This document shows, one piece after another, positions 49,663 to 61,689 of a DNA stretch of 64,000 nt; position 1 is the first letter of the stretch, and each line of letters begins with the position of its first letter. The stretch spans positions 55,357,514 through 55,421,513 of the forward strand of contig JAPTHN010000005.1 in the NCBI GenBank assembly GCA_026936325.1, read 5' to 3'. The DNA is from Platynereis dumerilii. Lineage: Eukaryota; Annelida; Polychaeta; Phyllodocida; Nereididae. The position numbers and the translations under genes are program-made. The notes under the pieces are model-generated. The model had not been told where the DNA came from and did no database searches. It saw only the letters and a program-made list of their open reading frames with translations.

Positions 49663-49918
49663 CTGTTTCAATGGTGAAGATTGGAGCAACTCCTTCAATG
49701 ACATCATTGACACTCTGAAAACAGCTAGACGTAAGCACTTGAGGTTCGTCTACTTTAAGTACTGATCGCATTTGTGCATTTGGTTTCTCACAAGAGTGAA
49801 TGTGCATGTCATTTGCAAAACCAACCACAGTTGAAATTGACGCATCAATCAGTGTATCATCATTGTTTGCCAGATGATGCATTATCCCATGCTGGTGCTT
49901 GTCACTGCACCAATCAAC
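49663..49918 (-). CDS. Isolated candidate exon of an unknown gene
   Basis: On the minus strand an acceptor (CTTTTATTGCATTGATAG) is followed by an open stretch of 256 bases and a donor (GAAACAG|GTGGTT). The 85 residues read VDWCSDKHQHGIMHHLANND, then DASISTVVGFANDMHIHSCE, SVLKVDEPQVLTSSC, and VNDVIEGVAPIFTIETG. Composition is protein-like, with no low complexity. I do not recognise a domain and found no partner exons nearby, so it may belong to a gene extending outside the recognisable region or be a stranded exon copy. Confidence 0.4.
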
Positions 49919-50487
49919 CTATCAATGCAATAAAAGCTGATTAGCATATTCATATTTGCTGTTACAATGTTATATATATTAGCAATTTACTGTTACAGCA
50001 TAATCTATATGCTATAAATCAAACAAATAGCTTTTTGGAAATTTCGCCAAGTTTCCAAAAAATTGGTCCAAGAAAGGGAGGTAAAAAGTCTTGAAGTCTG
50101 TCGTCTGGCTGTTAACCAAAAGGTGTGAATGTTTTTGTTCCATCTTCAAACCATTTTTAGATTGTTTGCCCCTAACAAGACTTTAACCACCAAGGACTAA
50201 GCTGATTCCCAAAGTAAGTGATTTGGTGTAATTGACTACTATTGCAGCTATAAAAGACATTCTATATTGTAATGTTCATGACTTCAGTATATTTGAGATA
50301 TAAAGGGTTCTCTACATGAACTCAGTGTAAAAATATTGATATATTTTATTAGTAAATCATTATAATTCCTTTGCAATTTTGTCGGCACCCTTCCCAAATA
50401 GATAGTCAAAGATGATTAGTAAACTTAATATAATAGCTCCTTGCAAATTTTCTTATTTCCAATTTGCCACATCATTGATAGTTTTCT

Positions 50488-50695
50488 GTTGGTTCCTAAT
50501 CTTCTTATTTGATGAAGTACCTTAAGTCATTTATAATTAGTTTGTTTCATTGTCATCTATGCTGCTAAATATGATGAGCCCTAAATCAACCGATTAACCA
50601 TAACTGACACAAACAAAACATTTTTAAGCCACTGACATCACATGACCAAGTTGAAAGTTAATTTTGAAACTGTTTGGACTGCCAATCCACAAACA
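50488..50695. repeat. Short diverged piece of the dispersed module
   Basis: Matches the start of the third sub-block (25670-25890): TTGGTTCCTAATCTTCTTAT, then AACTGACACAAACAAA and GACATCACA. Confidence 0.6.
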
Positions 50696-50711
50696 GCAAA
50701 AAATAAAAAAC

Positions 50712-50975
50712 CAGGGATGCCGGAAGGAATCACGGGCGGAAGGGGCAGTCAGAAGAAAAAGGGCAAATCATATTCGCGTCAATTTCACGCGACAAAATTT
50801 AAATAGAGAGTCAATAATAATTTTGAATATAACCATACTAATTTGTGCCTAAAATTTATAAAATAAGGCGTAATAATATATTTTTCTTTAAGATCAAAAG
50901 GGCACCCTTGCCCCCCCTGCCCCCCTTGGGCAAGGGCAGGAGGGGCAATTGCCCCCCCCTGTTCCGGCACCCCTG
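50712..50975. mobile_element. 264-bp MITE with CAGGG/CCCTG ends
   Basis: Left end CAGGGATGCCGGAAGGAA; right end read inward CAGGGGTGCCGGAACAGGGG. The last 70 bases are G/C-homopolymer rich. Flanks TAAAAAAC and TCTAAAAC are similar but not identical, so a decayed 8-bp duplication is possible. Ends resemble those at 7768-7931 and 39070-39216. Confidence 0.65.
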
Positions 50976-51251
50976 TCTAAAACAAGTCAATATCAGAATG
51001 AATATCATCATAGAAACTTTCATACATCATTTTATGCCAGCATGGTCTGCGTGTAATAGACAATGTAAAACAAATTGTGTGGACCACCTATATTTTCACT
51101 GGGGCCACTTATATATTTTCATCATGATAACATAATTGGAGAAAAATAGATTGGTTGGACAAACTCAGATCATTCCAATTTTTATTAGGTAATGGTATAA
51201 AAATATGCAGGAAATGGATTTAGTTATTGCCATCATAATTGTATAGTTATG

Positions 51252-51264
51252 TATATATATATAT
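51252..51264 (+). promoter_or_regulatory. Candidate TATA box of the FN3 gene
   Basis: An alternating TATATATATATAT run ends 52 bases before the proposed start codon at 51317, a distance that allows a short 5' leader. The same run could be a plain microsatellite. Confidence 0.4.
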
Positions 51265-51316
51265 GCAGAACTGATATTGCGGATTAGTCAGTGATGTTAT
51301 TCAAACGGATTCAACC

Positions 51317-54300
51317 ATGGGAATATACCTCCTTCTTTGCAGCCTTCTGGTTTCACTATGTACTGCGAAAGAAGGTATGGCTTATTAGCAATTTTCAGCA
51401 TTATTTTTCAGGTGTGTAGATGACTCACCACAGGGCACATTTCCATTGCAACAACATTGTGAAAATATATGCATGACAACATCCCAACTTTGGTGAAAAT
51501 TATGTAGAATTGTATGATAGAAAATTGTTATGTAACATTCAACATTCTCTAAACATTGTAATGCCATGGCCAGATAAGACACAAGCATTCGAAATTGTGG
51601 CAATGTAACCATTCCATAGAAAAACATATTTGACCTCACTGGTGAATATGGCATCACTTGATCACTGGCTTGTGCGCATAACATGCAAGTTAAGGTTATT
51701 TACCACCGGAGACAGAAAATGTGACTTATCTCCTTAGGGCTTTTAGCCCGAGCTGTGATAAACACATGCATATTCCCGATTCCATGTCGAATAACTGGCT
51801 TGTACCATGAAAAAAAAAACACTTAAACTAGCAAACGCAAAATGATATGGTCTTTATTGCAGTGAAATACAGGCTTGTGCTTGGTATAAGGATGGGATAC
51901 GATCTTGAGCAGTTTCTTGATAATTATGAATCAGCAATTTTAACATGGCCTTTATTTGGATGTATTTAATATTCAGCCTGTAGTAACTGCACGATCTGCT
52001 CGGAATCCCATTATCTATTCATGCCTCTGAAAAATTTTTAAAAGCCAAAATTATTAATCATTCAGTACTTCTACATGTTTAGATTTTACTTAGACAACAT
52101 TAACAAATACTAATTAATTTTTTATGTTGCAGGGGCACCACCTGCACCGACAGTTCTGAAAGCCAAACCGAACGGACCAACTTCTGTGACTTTGATTATC
52201 CTCCCTTTTGAAGATGAAGACAAGATATTGGCTTATGAAGTGGATTACTCGGACAGGAGTAGAAGACACCACAAGGAGTTTTCACCAAGTCAGTTGATTA
52301 ATGTACAATATGTTTTCGCTTGCTTTTTTTAGCAACCATTCAGAATTTATCACACATGGATCTTTGGGACATAACTAGGGAAGCACTAACTTTTGCATGT
52401 GTTTCAAGGGGGAGGTTTATTAATTTCTGCAGCATGCATAAGGATAATTATGAAATCTGATTAAAAAAGTAAACATCATAAAACACCTATAAACATCAAA
52501 TTCATCCACACTTTTGAATGCGCAAAAGTCTACAACGTTGCCGAAGCAAATGTTTGAAGTATGTGTGTACATCTCTATTGCTTAGTATGTCTTGGAGCAA
52601 TGATAATTTAACCCTATGGGGTTGGGGCTAAAAATAGCTGCATATAACCTAATTAGGGTGTGCGGATCTTTTTTTTTACAACTTCCAACAAACGTTGTTT
52701 CAGCTGATGCCATAACCATAAATGATCTGATGCCCATGACGTCCTACAGGTTTCGCATCAAGGCAAAGAACGCTTATGGCATCGGACCCATGACCGGCTA
52801 TTCTTACACAACAGGATCACTGGGTAACAATTGCCCTTTTGTGTTTTATGTACCAATTGTTTGAAAAAGGATACCAAGTATACAATTACTTTTTATACAT
52901 CTGGTAATGCCAAATTAATTAATACAACACCTCAGGGGTATCTGTTCAATTGCAGTAATTCATCCTCTCCTTTAAATTTACTAGCATAGTACCCGTGTAG
53001 TGGGTAATAAAGATGAGAAATGAAATATAGATTGTCATTGAAGCATGAGAAATATGCTTTGCAGGGGTGACACCTGGAGATAAAGATGAAATGGAAATGA
53101 TTGAAATGGAAAAAAAAGATAATGATTGGACAATAGTGATGTTCGACGAAAATGACAAAAGTTTTTTAAGTTTAAGGGAGCAAACCCAGATAAGGTTCTT
53201 GTGGAAAGTGAAATACAGTAAAGCTGCTTACAAGTTTTCATGCCTGAACAATGGGTGGAGCATATTTGAATAGTATGATTCACAAGCCAAAAATACCCGA
53301 AATGCTTATAATAAGTTCTCTTTTGAGGCAATTCTGTGGTTCAACAATTAAAAAAAAAGCTGTGACTAATGTCTGAAAATCAGACTGAAGGATTTTGCAA
53401 CATTAAGAATTGGCCGAGTAAAAAAAATCATTGGTTTTGCTGCCACTAGCAGGTGACAGCATCTTCTTGGATTCTTTGTGAATCAAGCGACATGGCTGTT
53501 TTATGACTGTTATTTCGCAGATGTGCCATCAAGGATCGAGATAGTGTCAGGGCCAAATGAGAGGTTTGCTCATGAATACATATTGCAGTGGAAGAAGCCG
53601 GGTGATGGAGGTCTGGACATCAGGAGTTATTCCATACAACTCAGGCCGGTGAGTAGCACATATATAACTGTTTTTGCTCAAATAGCAACCCGAGCATATT
53701 ATACGTGACTTATTTCGATATTTTGATTATCTCAGAATAAATCATTTGAGCTAGTTCACCTGATAGCCCATCATGATCCTGAGATTGCTCATTTTTGCCC
53801 CATAGCTCCAGTCAATATGCCTATTCAAGATTGTGACAGATGTGGTTATTTGAACATTTTTCTTAGCATTGTTTCTGTAGACCTTATTTCTATTCTAGCA
53901 AACATGGTATTCAATTATAGGCGAACCTCAATCCTGTGTTATAGTATAATTTCGCATTGTCTGGTATCCATGCACTCTATTTCGTTGTTACCAACAGTAA
54001 AACTATGGGGTATTGAGTGGGGGACTCATGGGTCGGAGAGGCCTCTCCATTTTCTTGTTAACCCGCGGTGACCAAATATATACTCATTTTATATTTTGAA
54101 TATAGTGTTAATTTTCATATCCATGGCGAGACCTCGGTAATAAGGGAGACGTGCACTCAAGGCATTGAAACATTCACATATTATGTATATATTGGCATGA
54201 GTTTATGTACAGTGTCCCCAGTAAATGAGTACACCCTTGCGACATGTTTCCTAATTTGCTAATAAGTCAAGAACTAACTTAAGTAAACCAATTTAACCAG

Positions 54301-57300
54301 AATATGATATTCCCAGGACCTAAGGAAATGTGTATGTAAAGTTTCAAAGGTGCAGACTTTCATATTTGTAAGTTGTGAGTGTTTAAAAATAACAGTGCTG
54401 CAAAATAAGTGAGTACACCCAATGGGAAAAAAACATTGGAGTGATCCATAAATTGGCAAGTTTCATGTGTTAACATCATGGAAATTTTGTACAAAGCATG
54501 TCACTATAAAATAGATTACATCAACTTAATATCACATAAAAAGCAGGAAATTCCAATGGCCACTGTAATCCAGCAGCAAACATTTCCAGAGGTAGTCATC
54601 CCAAATCAGCAATGCTATTTCAATGGAGAGAGAGATTCCTTGGCATCAGAATATGTTGCATACTCTGCCACTTGTAATATGGCAGTAGAAATTGGTTGCC
54701 CTTTGTCATAAACTTAGTTGATGTGATGGAATTTACACCGAAGATGTCATTTTCCAAAACTAAAAATTTCCATGCCACTTATATATGCAATAATAACTCA
54801 TTTCTCAGGTCTTTCCAATGTCTGTTTTGCATTGGGTACATGTACTCACTTATTTGGTGGCACTTTTGCCTTTTGATACTTGTCAGTTACAAATAATTGA
54901 TCGCATATCCTTCAAAGTTTACATGGACATTCTGGTAGGTCTAGGCTATATCATATCATAAACTTGGTGGATTATTTCACTTGGGTGTTGAGCTCTGAGC
55001 AAATTAGTCCAGGAGTCGCAGGGGTGTACTCATTTACTGGGGATACTGTATACATTGGCACGAGATATGTACGGCACTGTACGTCATTGAGTCCCTTTTC
55101 TACAAATCGCCACAGTATGTTGGAATCAAACCGTTACATGAAGGCTATCTGGATGCTTTCTACACTGAGATGAGCCCATTAATTTTTCTGTTCAAAATGC
55201 AATCCTACATAGACCTATAAATCAACAAGGTTTATTGCAGGCATACTTTCCTGAATTTGAGACCCTGAGTCATTTTTCACAGCTTATTACAATTCATATA
55301 TCATTTGAGGTGTTTTATTTTGTATGTTTTGGTAATGTCATTGTTATCCCTTTACAGTCTGTCACTTTGATATTGTTGTGATAATGGTTTTGTTCAATAG
55401 AGGGCAGCAATGTCAGAGGTTGCCCATAGCAACCAGACATGACGTCACCTGGTTACCACAAGACAGTTAAAATATAAATAGCTAAATGGCAGCATCTCGT
55501 TTGTCCTACTTATAACCATAACGTGGTGTCAGGTTAAATATCCTGCTGTTATTGTGATTGTCAAGTTTCTGTGATGGATACAATTGAGAAGCCTAGACCC
55601 CTGAGCCTGGAAGGAAATTTGAGCGAGAATTGGCGTCGATTTTACCAGGCCTGGCAGGTTTACTATTCCTTGAAGACTCATGGCCAATCGGTGGATGACC
55701 AGTACAAAACTTCCCTGTTTCTACATGTCGTTGGTGAGGATGCTGCAGAGTTGTACAATGCCTTTTCCTGGAATTCTGAAGGAGATGAGTGGAAACTTGA
55801 CGTAGTCATAGAAAAATACAAGCTTTACTGCGCTGATAGAGACAGTGACGCCATGCACGTGCAGCGATTTTTTAACTGCAGACAGAGCCCCGACCAATCT
55901 ACTGATGGTTACATTGTTGAAGTGAAGGCACTGGCGAAGAAATGCCCATTTGAGCCGATCTCAGACAAAATGGTGAAGTTCAGACTCATGTGTGGCATTC
56001 ATAGTGAGTCGCTCAGGGAACGGCTCTTTCGTGAAAAGAACGACGTGACCCTCGATAAGATTATACAGATATGTCGAGTAGCCGAGGCTGCTTCCAAGCA
56101 AGCAAGAGAGCTAAAGGAATCTGATCCTCTCAATGTCCACAGTCTGCGCCTGCGAAACAACTCTCCAAAACGACGTGACAATGCAGCCACTCCTAAGTCC
56201 ACTAATGGTCAAGACAGACGCAACTGTTCGTATTGTGGATATCAGCACAACCCCGGTAGATGGCCTGCTTTTGGCAAAACATGTCATCGATGCAATGGTG
56301 CGAATCATTTTTCTAGGATGTGCCCGAGTCGATCCCGTACAGTCCTCCTTGTTAACTGTGATGAATCTCAGGATGTGGATGATCCTGATCCTGCTACCTT
56401 CTTTGTGGCTGCTGTTTCAACCAACAATGCCTGTACTATGGACACATGGAAGGTTACCTTGTATTTCAAAGACACACCTTTAACAGTGAAACTGGACACT
56501 GCTGCCGACGTCAATGTAATGAGCGAACATGACTATAAAATAGTTGCCAAGTCACCTCTTCAGGAACACTCCTAAGTCCGATTAACAGCGTATGGTGGAA
56601 GTCATATTCCCCTTCTTGGTCAATCTTCGCTTGATGTCACCGTTTCAGGGAAGACTTATTCTACAATGTGGTATGTCACAACTGCTAAAGTCCTGCCCTT
56701 GCTTGGTGGAGTTGACTGCGCCAGACTTGGCCTTGTGACACGAGCTTTCGCCATGGAATCTACAGTGCCAGGTGAACCTCATGGCTTGCGGCAACGTCTT
56801 CTTACTGAATTCAACGAGGTTTTTGAAGGTCTTGGGTGTCTTGCTGGCGCTTATAAAGTAAGACTTGACCCTACTGTTGACTCAGTTATTGAGCCCTGCA
56901 GACGTATACCTTTTGCTTTACACAATCGTGTGAAAGCTGAGCTGGACCGCATGGAGCAACTTGAAGTTATCGCTAAAGTGACTGAGCCCACTGATTGGGT
57001 TAGTGGTATGGTAGTTGCAACGAAGAAGAATGGTGAAGTCCGGCTGTGCATCGATCCAAGAAATTTGAACAAAGCTGTCAAAAGAGAACATTTTCCCCAA
57101 ATTACTCGTGAGGAGTTAATGGCCAAATTTGCTGGAAAGAGAATATTCAGTAAATTGGATGCTCGACATGGTTTTTGGCAGGTTAAACTTGACTACTCCT
57201 CGTCATTGCTATGCACTATTGCAACTCCCTTCGGTCGATATCGCTTCAAGCGTTTGCCTTTTGGTATCAAGTCGGCTCCAGAAGTTTTTGACAGAATAGT

Positions 57301-60300
57301 GAAATCTATCTTTGAAAATATGCCCGATGTTCACAATACCATGGACGATATTGTTGTTGCTAGTGCTGACTTAGTGAGTCATGAGAAGACACTCCGAGAG
57401 GTGTTACAAAGATGCAAAGACACAGGTCTAACTCTTGGCCTCAACAAATGTCAGTTTGGGGTTGAGAAACTTGTGTTTATTGGCGAGTTAATATAAAGTT
57501 CAGGAGTGAAACCGGACCCTGAAAAGGTCAAGGCCATTCAGGCCATGGAGCGGCCAAAAGATGTGAAAGCAGTTGAGAGATTCCTTGGAATGGTCAATTA
57601 TTTGGCACGTTTTATCCCTGACATGTCCACTAAGGCATCCCCTTTGAATCAGTTGCGTGACAAAAGAATCGAATGGATGTGGTCCCCTGCCCAGGAACAA
57701 GCTTGGCAGGAATTAAAGAAGATAATTGTCTCAGCACCTGTTCTGCAGTTCTTCGATCCAAAACGACCTGTCAAGATATCAAGTGATGCTTCGCAATCAG
57801 GCCTCGGAGCAGTGTTGATGCAGTTGCATGGTGATACCTGGAGAGTAGTGGCATATGCTTCCCGGTCAATGACAGATGCTGAAACCCGTTATGCACAAAT
57901 TGAGAAAGAAGCGTTGGCCATGACATATACGTGTGAAAGGTTTGATCAGTATGTTTATGGAAGCAAATTCCAGGTCGAAACTGATCATAAGCCTTTAGTG
58001 ACAATTTTCCAAAAAGCTCTCAATGATTGTCCAGCAAGGCTTCAGAGATTCCGCCTACGTCTTCAGAAATACGACTTTGTGCTGACATTTACACCTGGTA
58101 ACAAAATGTATGTTGCTGATACACTGTCCAGATGTATTCCAAACGGTGGTGAGTGTCCTGTCGGCGAAACAGAGGAGGAAATGGAAGCCGTCGTAGCAAG
58201 TGTTATTGCTTCACTCCAGGTTGAAAAAGGTTGTCTTGTCGAGATACAGAAGGCAACTGAGCTGGATAGCGATCTCCAACAGCTTAGTGAAACCATCTTG
58301 AAAGGTTGGCCAGCTGTCAGAGGCCATTGTCCATCAGTTGTCCGACCATATTGGAATCACCGTGATGCGCTCGTGATACAAGAAGGTGTGATTTTCAAGG
58401 GCAACCGCATTGTTATTCCACGACAACTGCGTTCTTCCATGCTGAAAAAGATTCATGTTGGACATCTTGGAAGAGAGAAATGCAAACGTAGAGCACGGCA
58501 AGTATTATTCTGGCCCAACATGAACCAGGATATCGAGAACATGGTTGATTCATGTGATGTTTGCCTGACTCATCGTCCAATGCAACCTTCTGAACCATTG
58601 TTGTCCCATCCTGTTGAAGATTGTAAAGCTCCATGGGACAAAGTAGCAACAGATTTAATGCAATTAGGTCAACGATTATTTCTCATTGCTGTGGACTACT
58701 ACTCAAACTATCCTGAAGTAGCTGAGATTTCTGCAGCTTCCAGCAAACATGTTGTACAAGCATTGAAAGGTATTTTTGCTAGGCATGGCATTCCTAACAT
58801 TTTGATGAGTGACAACGGCTCATGCTATGTCAGCCAGGAATTCTCTGCCTTCACCAAATCTTGGGATTTCAAGCACATCACTTCGAGTCCACGATTTCCG
58901 AAGTCTAATGGTATGGCCGAATCTGGTGTGAAGGTGGTTAAGACCTTGCTCAAGAAGGCCTGGGACAGTCGGGAAGATCCTTTCATGGCTCTAATGATTT
59001 TCCGCAGCTCTCCGCTGGAATGTGGTAAATCACCTAGTGAGTTACTCATGGGTCGTTTAATCCGGACCAATTTGCCCTTCATTGCAGTGGAATCTGCAGA
59101 TTCCTCAATAGAATGGAAAATAAAGTCACAAAGACAACAAGCCAGATATCATAATGCTAACGCAAGACCGCTGCCGGAGCTCCGCCCGGGAGATGTTGTC
59201 CGTATCCGGACCCCGGACCAGAAAAATTGGGCTGAAAAAGGAAGAGTACTTCAGTTGGTAGCTCCCAGATCGTATCGTGTTCAATCTGAGGATGGCAGTA
59301 TATACCGCAGGAACCGCAAACATCTATTGCTCGATAAATCTACTACACCTCCGTTGAAAGTGACAGAAATGGATGATAATGACGACTCAGATGAAGATGA
59401 AGATAATGAGGAAATTGAGCAGGTCAATGAGGGTGATGCTGAACAAAGCGAACCGCTGCGACGTTCTGCCAGAATAACAAGAAGACCTGTCAGATTAATT
59501 GAAACTATGTAACTCAGATTAATTGAAATGTAACATCATGTATAGCCATACTGTTCAATACTTCAAATACCTAATATTTATTTTGAATGATGATTGTCAA
59601 ATTTGTATCATAATTTTATTGAATAAGTTTTTGAATTTCATTTTATTTCTGGAATAGGGAAGATGTTGTGATAATGGTTTTGTTCAATAGAGGGCAGCAA
59701 TGTCAGAGGTTGCCCATAGCAACCAGACATGACGTCACCTGGTTACCACAAGACAGTTAAAATATAAATAGCTAAATGGCAGCATCTTGTTTGTTCTACT
59801 TATAACCATAACAGATATAGAAAAAGAGTTGACTGTTGCACCGTGGAAATGGCACATGATTTGTCATGATCATACCCAATACTTTTTCCCGCTTGTTAGT
59901 GACAGCAAAACGGAAGGATTATGCATCTGATTTTCATTCTAAAATCAGTTATGACAAGTCAAATGGCCTTTTCTGGATCTTGACTAAACAAACAACCTCT
60001 ATGTTTCCCATGTTGAAAGTAATGATGATGACGCTTCACCAGCTATCATGAGTCACAAAGTGCTTTTTTCACAGTGACCTGGTCCTGATTTCGCACCGAA
60101 CACGCTGGATATACATCAACTCTGATCTGGATAAAAGAGGTCCACATGACCTGCGTCCAGAACCACTACTGAACTGAACTGAACTGATTTTTTCTATATC
60201 AAAGTAACCAACTGTAATGCAAATCAGAAAATCATATCAATTCATGAATGTTTGGCCCATTATGTTGGAGAATAATGATACTCAATAGAAGAAAAAGTTG

Positions 60301-61602
60301 ACCGAAATTCATAGAAAAGATTATGTTGCTCTTGATGTTTTGAGTTATGGCTTTATATAAAATCATCCCAATTTCTTTGTAAGAATCACACAAAATAAAA
60401 AATACCTGTGTGAATAGGCCATAGTATGTGAACTGCTTTAAAAAGCTCTTTGTTAGGATATGATTTAAATAGATGAAGAATATGTCTGGCATAAAAAGCC
60501 AGACATATTTAATTTTCAGCTTCGAGGATTGACCGCCAAACATACAATATTCAATGTATTCAATCTAGGTTTTTTTTCATATTTGCAAATAAGAAAATGC
60601 TCTTAGAACAACTGAAATACCTCCTTGTCCTTATAGCTCCCGTGTGAAAATTAAATTTGCACCAGACGTCATTTTTCAATCCTGAATAAACCATTAAGAA
60701 ACATGATAATCTTTGCATCATTCTCAGAATGGTTTCAGAGGCAATTGTTTGGATGAAACAACGACTCAGATTTTGTCAAACATTTTTTCTTGGTAAATAA
60801 TCACTAAATAGTGGGAAATACTGCACATTTAACCCGTGATACCTTTCTACCAACTTGTGGGGGCTCTTTGAAATGTAGGGCCACATAATTATTGCTAGAG
60901 TTGTCCGAAGTAATATCTTCGAGTGCCCCTGATATCTGTGCCCTAGATGAGTCAATCCTCATAAATGCAATACCAAATGGAACCTTTGTACTAATACATT
61001 GTGTGGTTCAAATGTCGCAGAGGTACGCCAAGAGCGTGCTGAGAAAATCGGATTTGAGATTCAGACTTTGGCGCAATCCAATTTTAGGCGATGAATTTCA
61101 AGGAGCCCCAAAAAATTACCTAAATGGTATTAAGGGTTAAAAATGCAACAAAAAAAAAAATCCACGTTTTAGTAAACATTAGAAAAAAATGAATAGAATC
61201 TTGAGACGGTGATTTAGCAACCTGACAGAATCTTAGGAAAAAATTGTGTCGTTTAAAACTTTTATAGGTTGCATATAAGAACGGAAAAGTTGTCGAAGTC
61301 CTTGGAGATTGGACAAATGTGAATGTCAGCGCTTCAAAAGTTGGGAAAACGAATAGCTACGTGGTAAAGGTGAGACAAATGCAATATTCCATTTAATTTC
61401 TCATATTTTTGGCATGATAGTTTGAAAGCTCCGAAATTATTCCCAGAGTGCCAGTTAATAATGTAGAATGTAATAAGATGACATTGTTATTTTGTTCTTG
61501 TAGGGGCTGAAACCAGGGACTACTTACAGTCTTTACATGACAGCTTCAAATGATTTGGGAAAGTCTGACGCTGCAACAATCATATTTACCACCGCGTTGT
61601 GA
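51317..61602 (+). CDS. Secreted protein with two fibronectin type III domains (six or seven exons)
   Basis: Exons read as 51317-51374, 52133-52288, 52704-52823, 53521-53648, 61268-61369 and 61504-61602; all borders are GT-AG and phases agree (1,1,1,0,0), giving 220 residues and a TGA stop. Residues 1-17 are a signal peptide (MGIYLLLCSLLVSLCTA). FN3 domain 1 spans about 21-110: PPAPTVLKAKPNGPTSVTL, ILAYEVDYSD, DLMPMTSYRFRIKAKNAYGI, SYTTGS. FN3 domain 2 spans about 112-220: VPSRIEIVSGPNE, YILQWKKPGDGGLDIRSYSI, GLKPGTTYSLYMTASNDLG, TIIFTT. A possible cassette exon lies at 53065-53217. The intron 53649-61267 is 7.6 kb because it hosts two mobile elements. Small two-FN3 secreted proteins suggest adhesion or recognition; the ligand is unknown. 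Confidence 0.8.
53065..53217 (+). CDS. Possible acidic cassette exon of the FN3 gene
   Basis: An acceptor (AATATGCTTTGCAG) precedes an open stretch in phase 1, and a fair donor (ACA|GTAAAG) closes it in phase 1 after 153 bases. It could therefore be included or skipped between FN3 domains 1 and 2 without changing frame. It encodes a strongly charged linker (GDKDEMEMIEMEKKDNDW, then MFDENDKSFLSLREQTQIRF). The frame runs on past the donor to a stop at about 53271, so a truncated isoform is the alternative. Confidence 0.4.
54210..55048. mobile_element. 839-bp Tc1-like MITE
   Basis: Terminal inverted repeats of about 28 bases (CAGTGTCCCCAGTAAATGAG then TACACCC; CAGTATCCCCAGTAAATGAG then TACACCC read inward from the right) are bordered by TA on both sides (54208-54209, 55049-55050). 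A second inner inverted pair (AAATAAGTGAGTACACCCAA near 54402-54422; the matching complement near 54830-54860) mimics the ends. No transposase. The TA target and the CAGT ends fit Tc1/mariner. It sits in the large FN3-gene intron. Confidence 0.85.
55374..55523 (+). repeat. 5' LTR of the Mag-type element
   Basis: 150 bases, including one TGACGTCA palindrome and a TATAAATA-like word (AATATAAATAG). Confidence 0.9.
59664..59813 (+). repeat. 3' LTR of the Mag-type element
   Basis: 150 bases, about 98 percent identical to the 5' LTR, followed by the GATAT duplication. Confidence 0.9.
60889..61140 (+). other. Unassigned open frame in the last large intron
   Basis: An 83-codon stop-free stretch with less AT bias than its surroundings (ALDESILINAIPNGTFVLIH, KSDLRFRLWRNPILGDEF). 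An acceptor-like TCGCAG (ending 61020) and a donor-like AATG|GTATTA (61125) exist, but their phases (0 and 1) do not fit the flanking FN3 exons. It is not counted in the gene. No family recognised. Confidence 0.25.
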
Positions 61603-61672
61603 ATTGGACATTCCTTTAGAGTGGATGATCATAGCAGAGTTTCAGTGTCTTCTAAACTTATTTACAATTTAA

Positions 61673-61678
61673 AATAAA
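61673..61678 (+). terminator. Polyadenylation signal of the FN3 gene
   Basis: AATAAA 71 bases after the stop codon, in an A/T-rich 3' region, the expected position for the end of the transcript. Confidence 0.65.
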
Positions 61679-61689
61679 ATTTGCATCAT

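Larger units (their letters stand above)
55374..59813 (+). mobile_element. Mag/SURL-type Ty3/Gypsy LTR retrotransposon (broken)
   Basis: 150-bp LTRs (55374-55523 and 59664-59813, TG...CA) flanked by GATAT (55369-55373 and 59814-59818) enclose a gag-pol region in the same direction as the host gene. A primer site TGGTGTCAGG follows the 5' LTR and a purine tract AGGGAAGA precedes the 3' LTR. Parts in order: gag with zinc knuckles (about 55570-56330), aspartic protease (about 56480-56560), reverse transcriptase (about 56860-57500), RNase H (about 57740-58100), integrase with an HHCC zinc region and catalytic core (about 58430-58960), and an acidic tail. The LTRs differ at about three of 150 positions, so insertion is fairly recent. 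The coding region carries about two or three breaks. Placement in the Mag lineage, which includes sea-urchin SURL elements, is from memory. Confidence 0.9.

Noticed and set aside
60889-61140. Extra FN3-gene exon between 53648 and 61268
   Set aside because: Splice phases 0 and 1 do not fit neighbours that join directly in phase 0 to give a complete FN3 domain.
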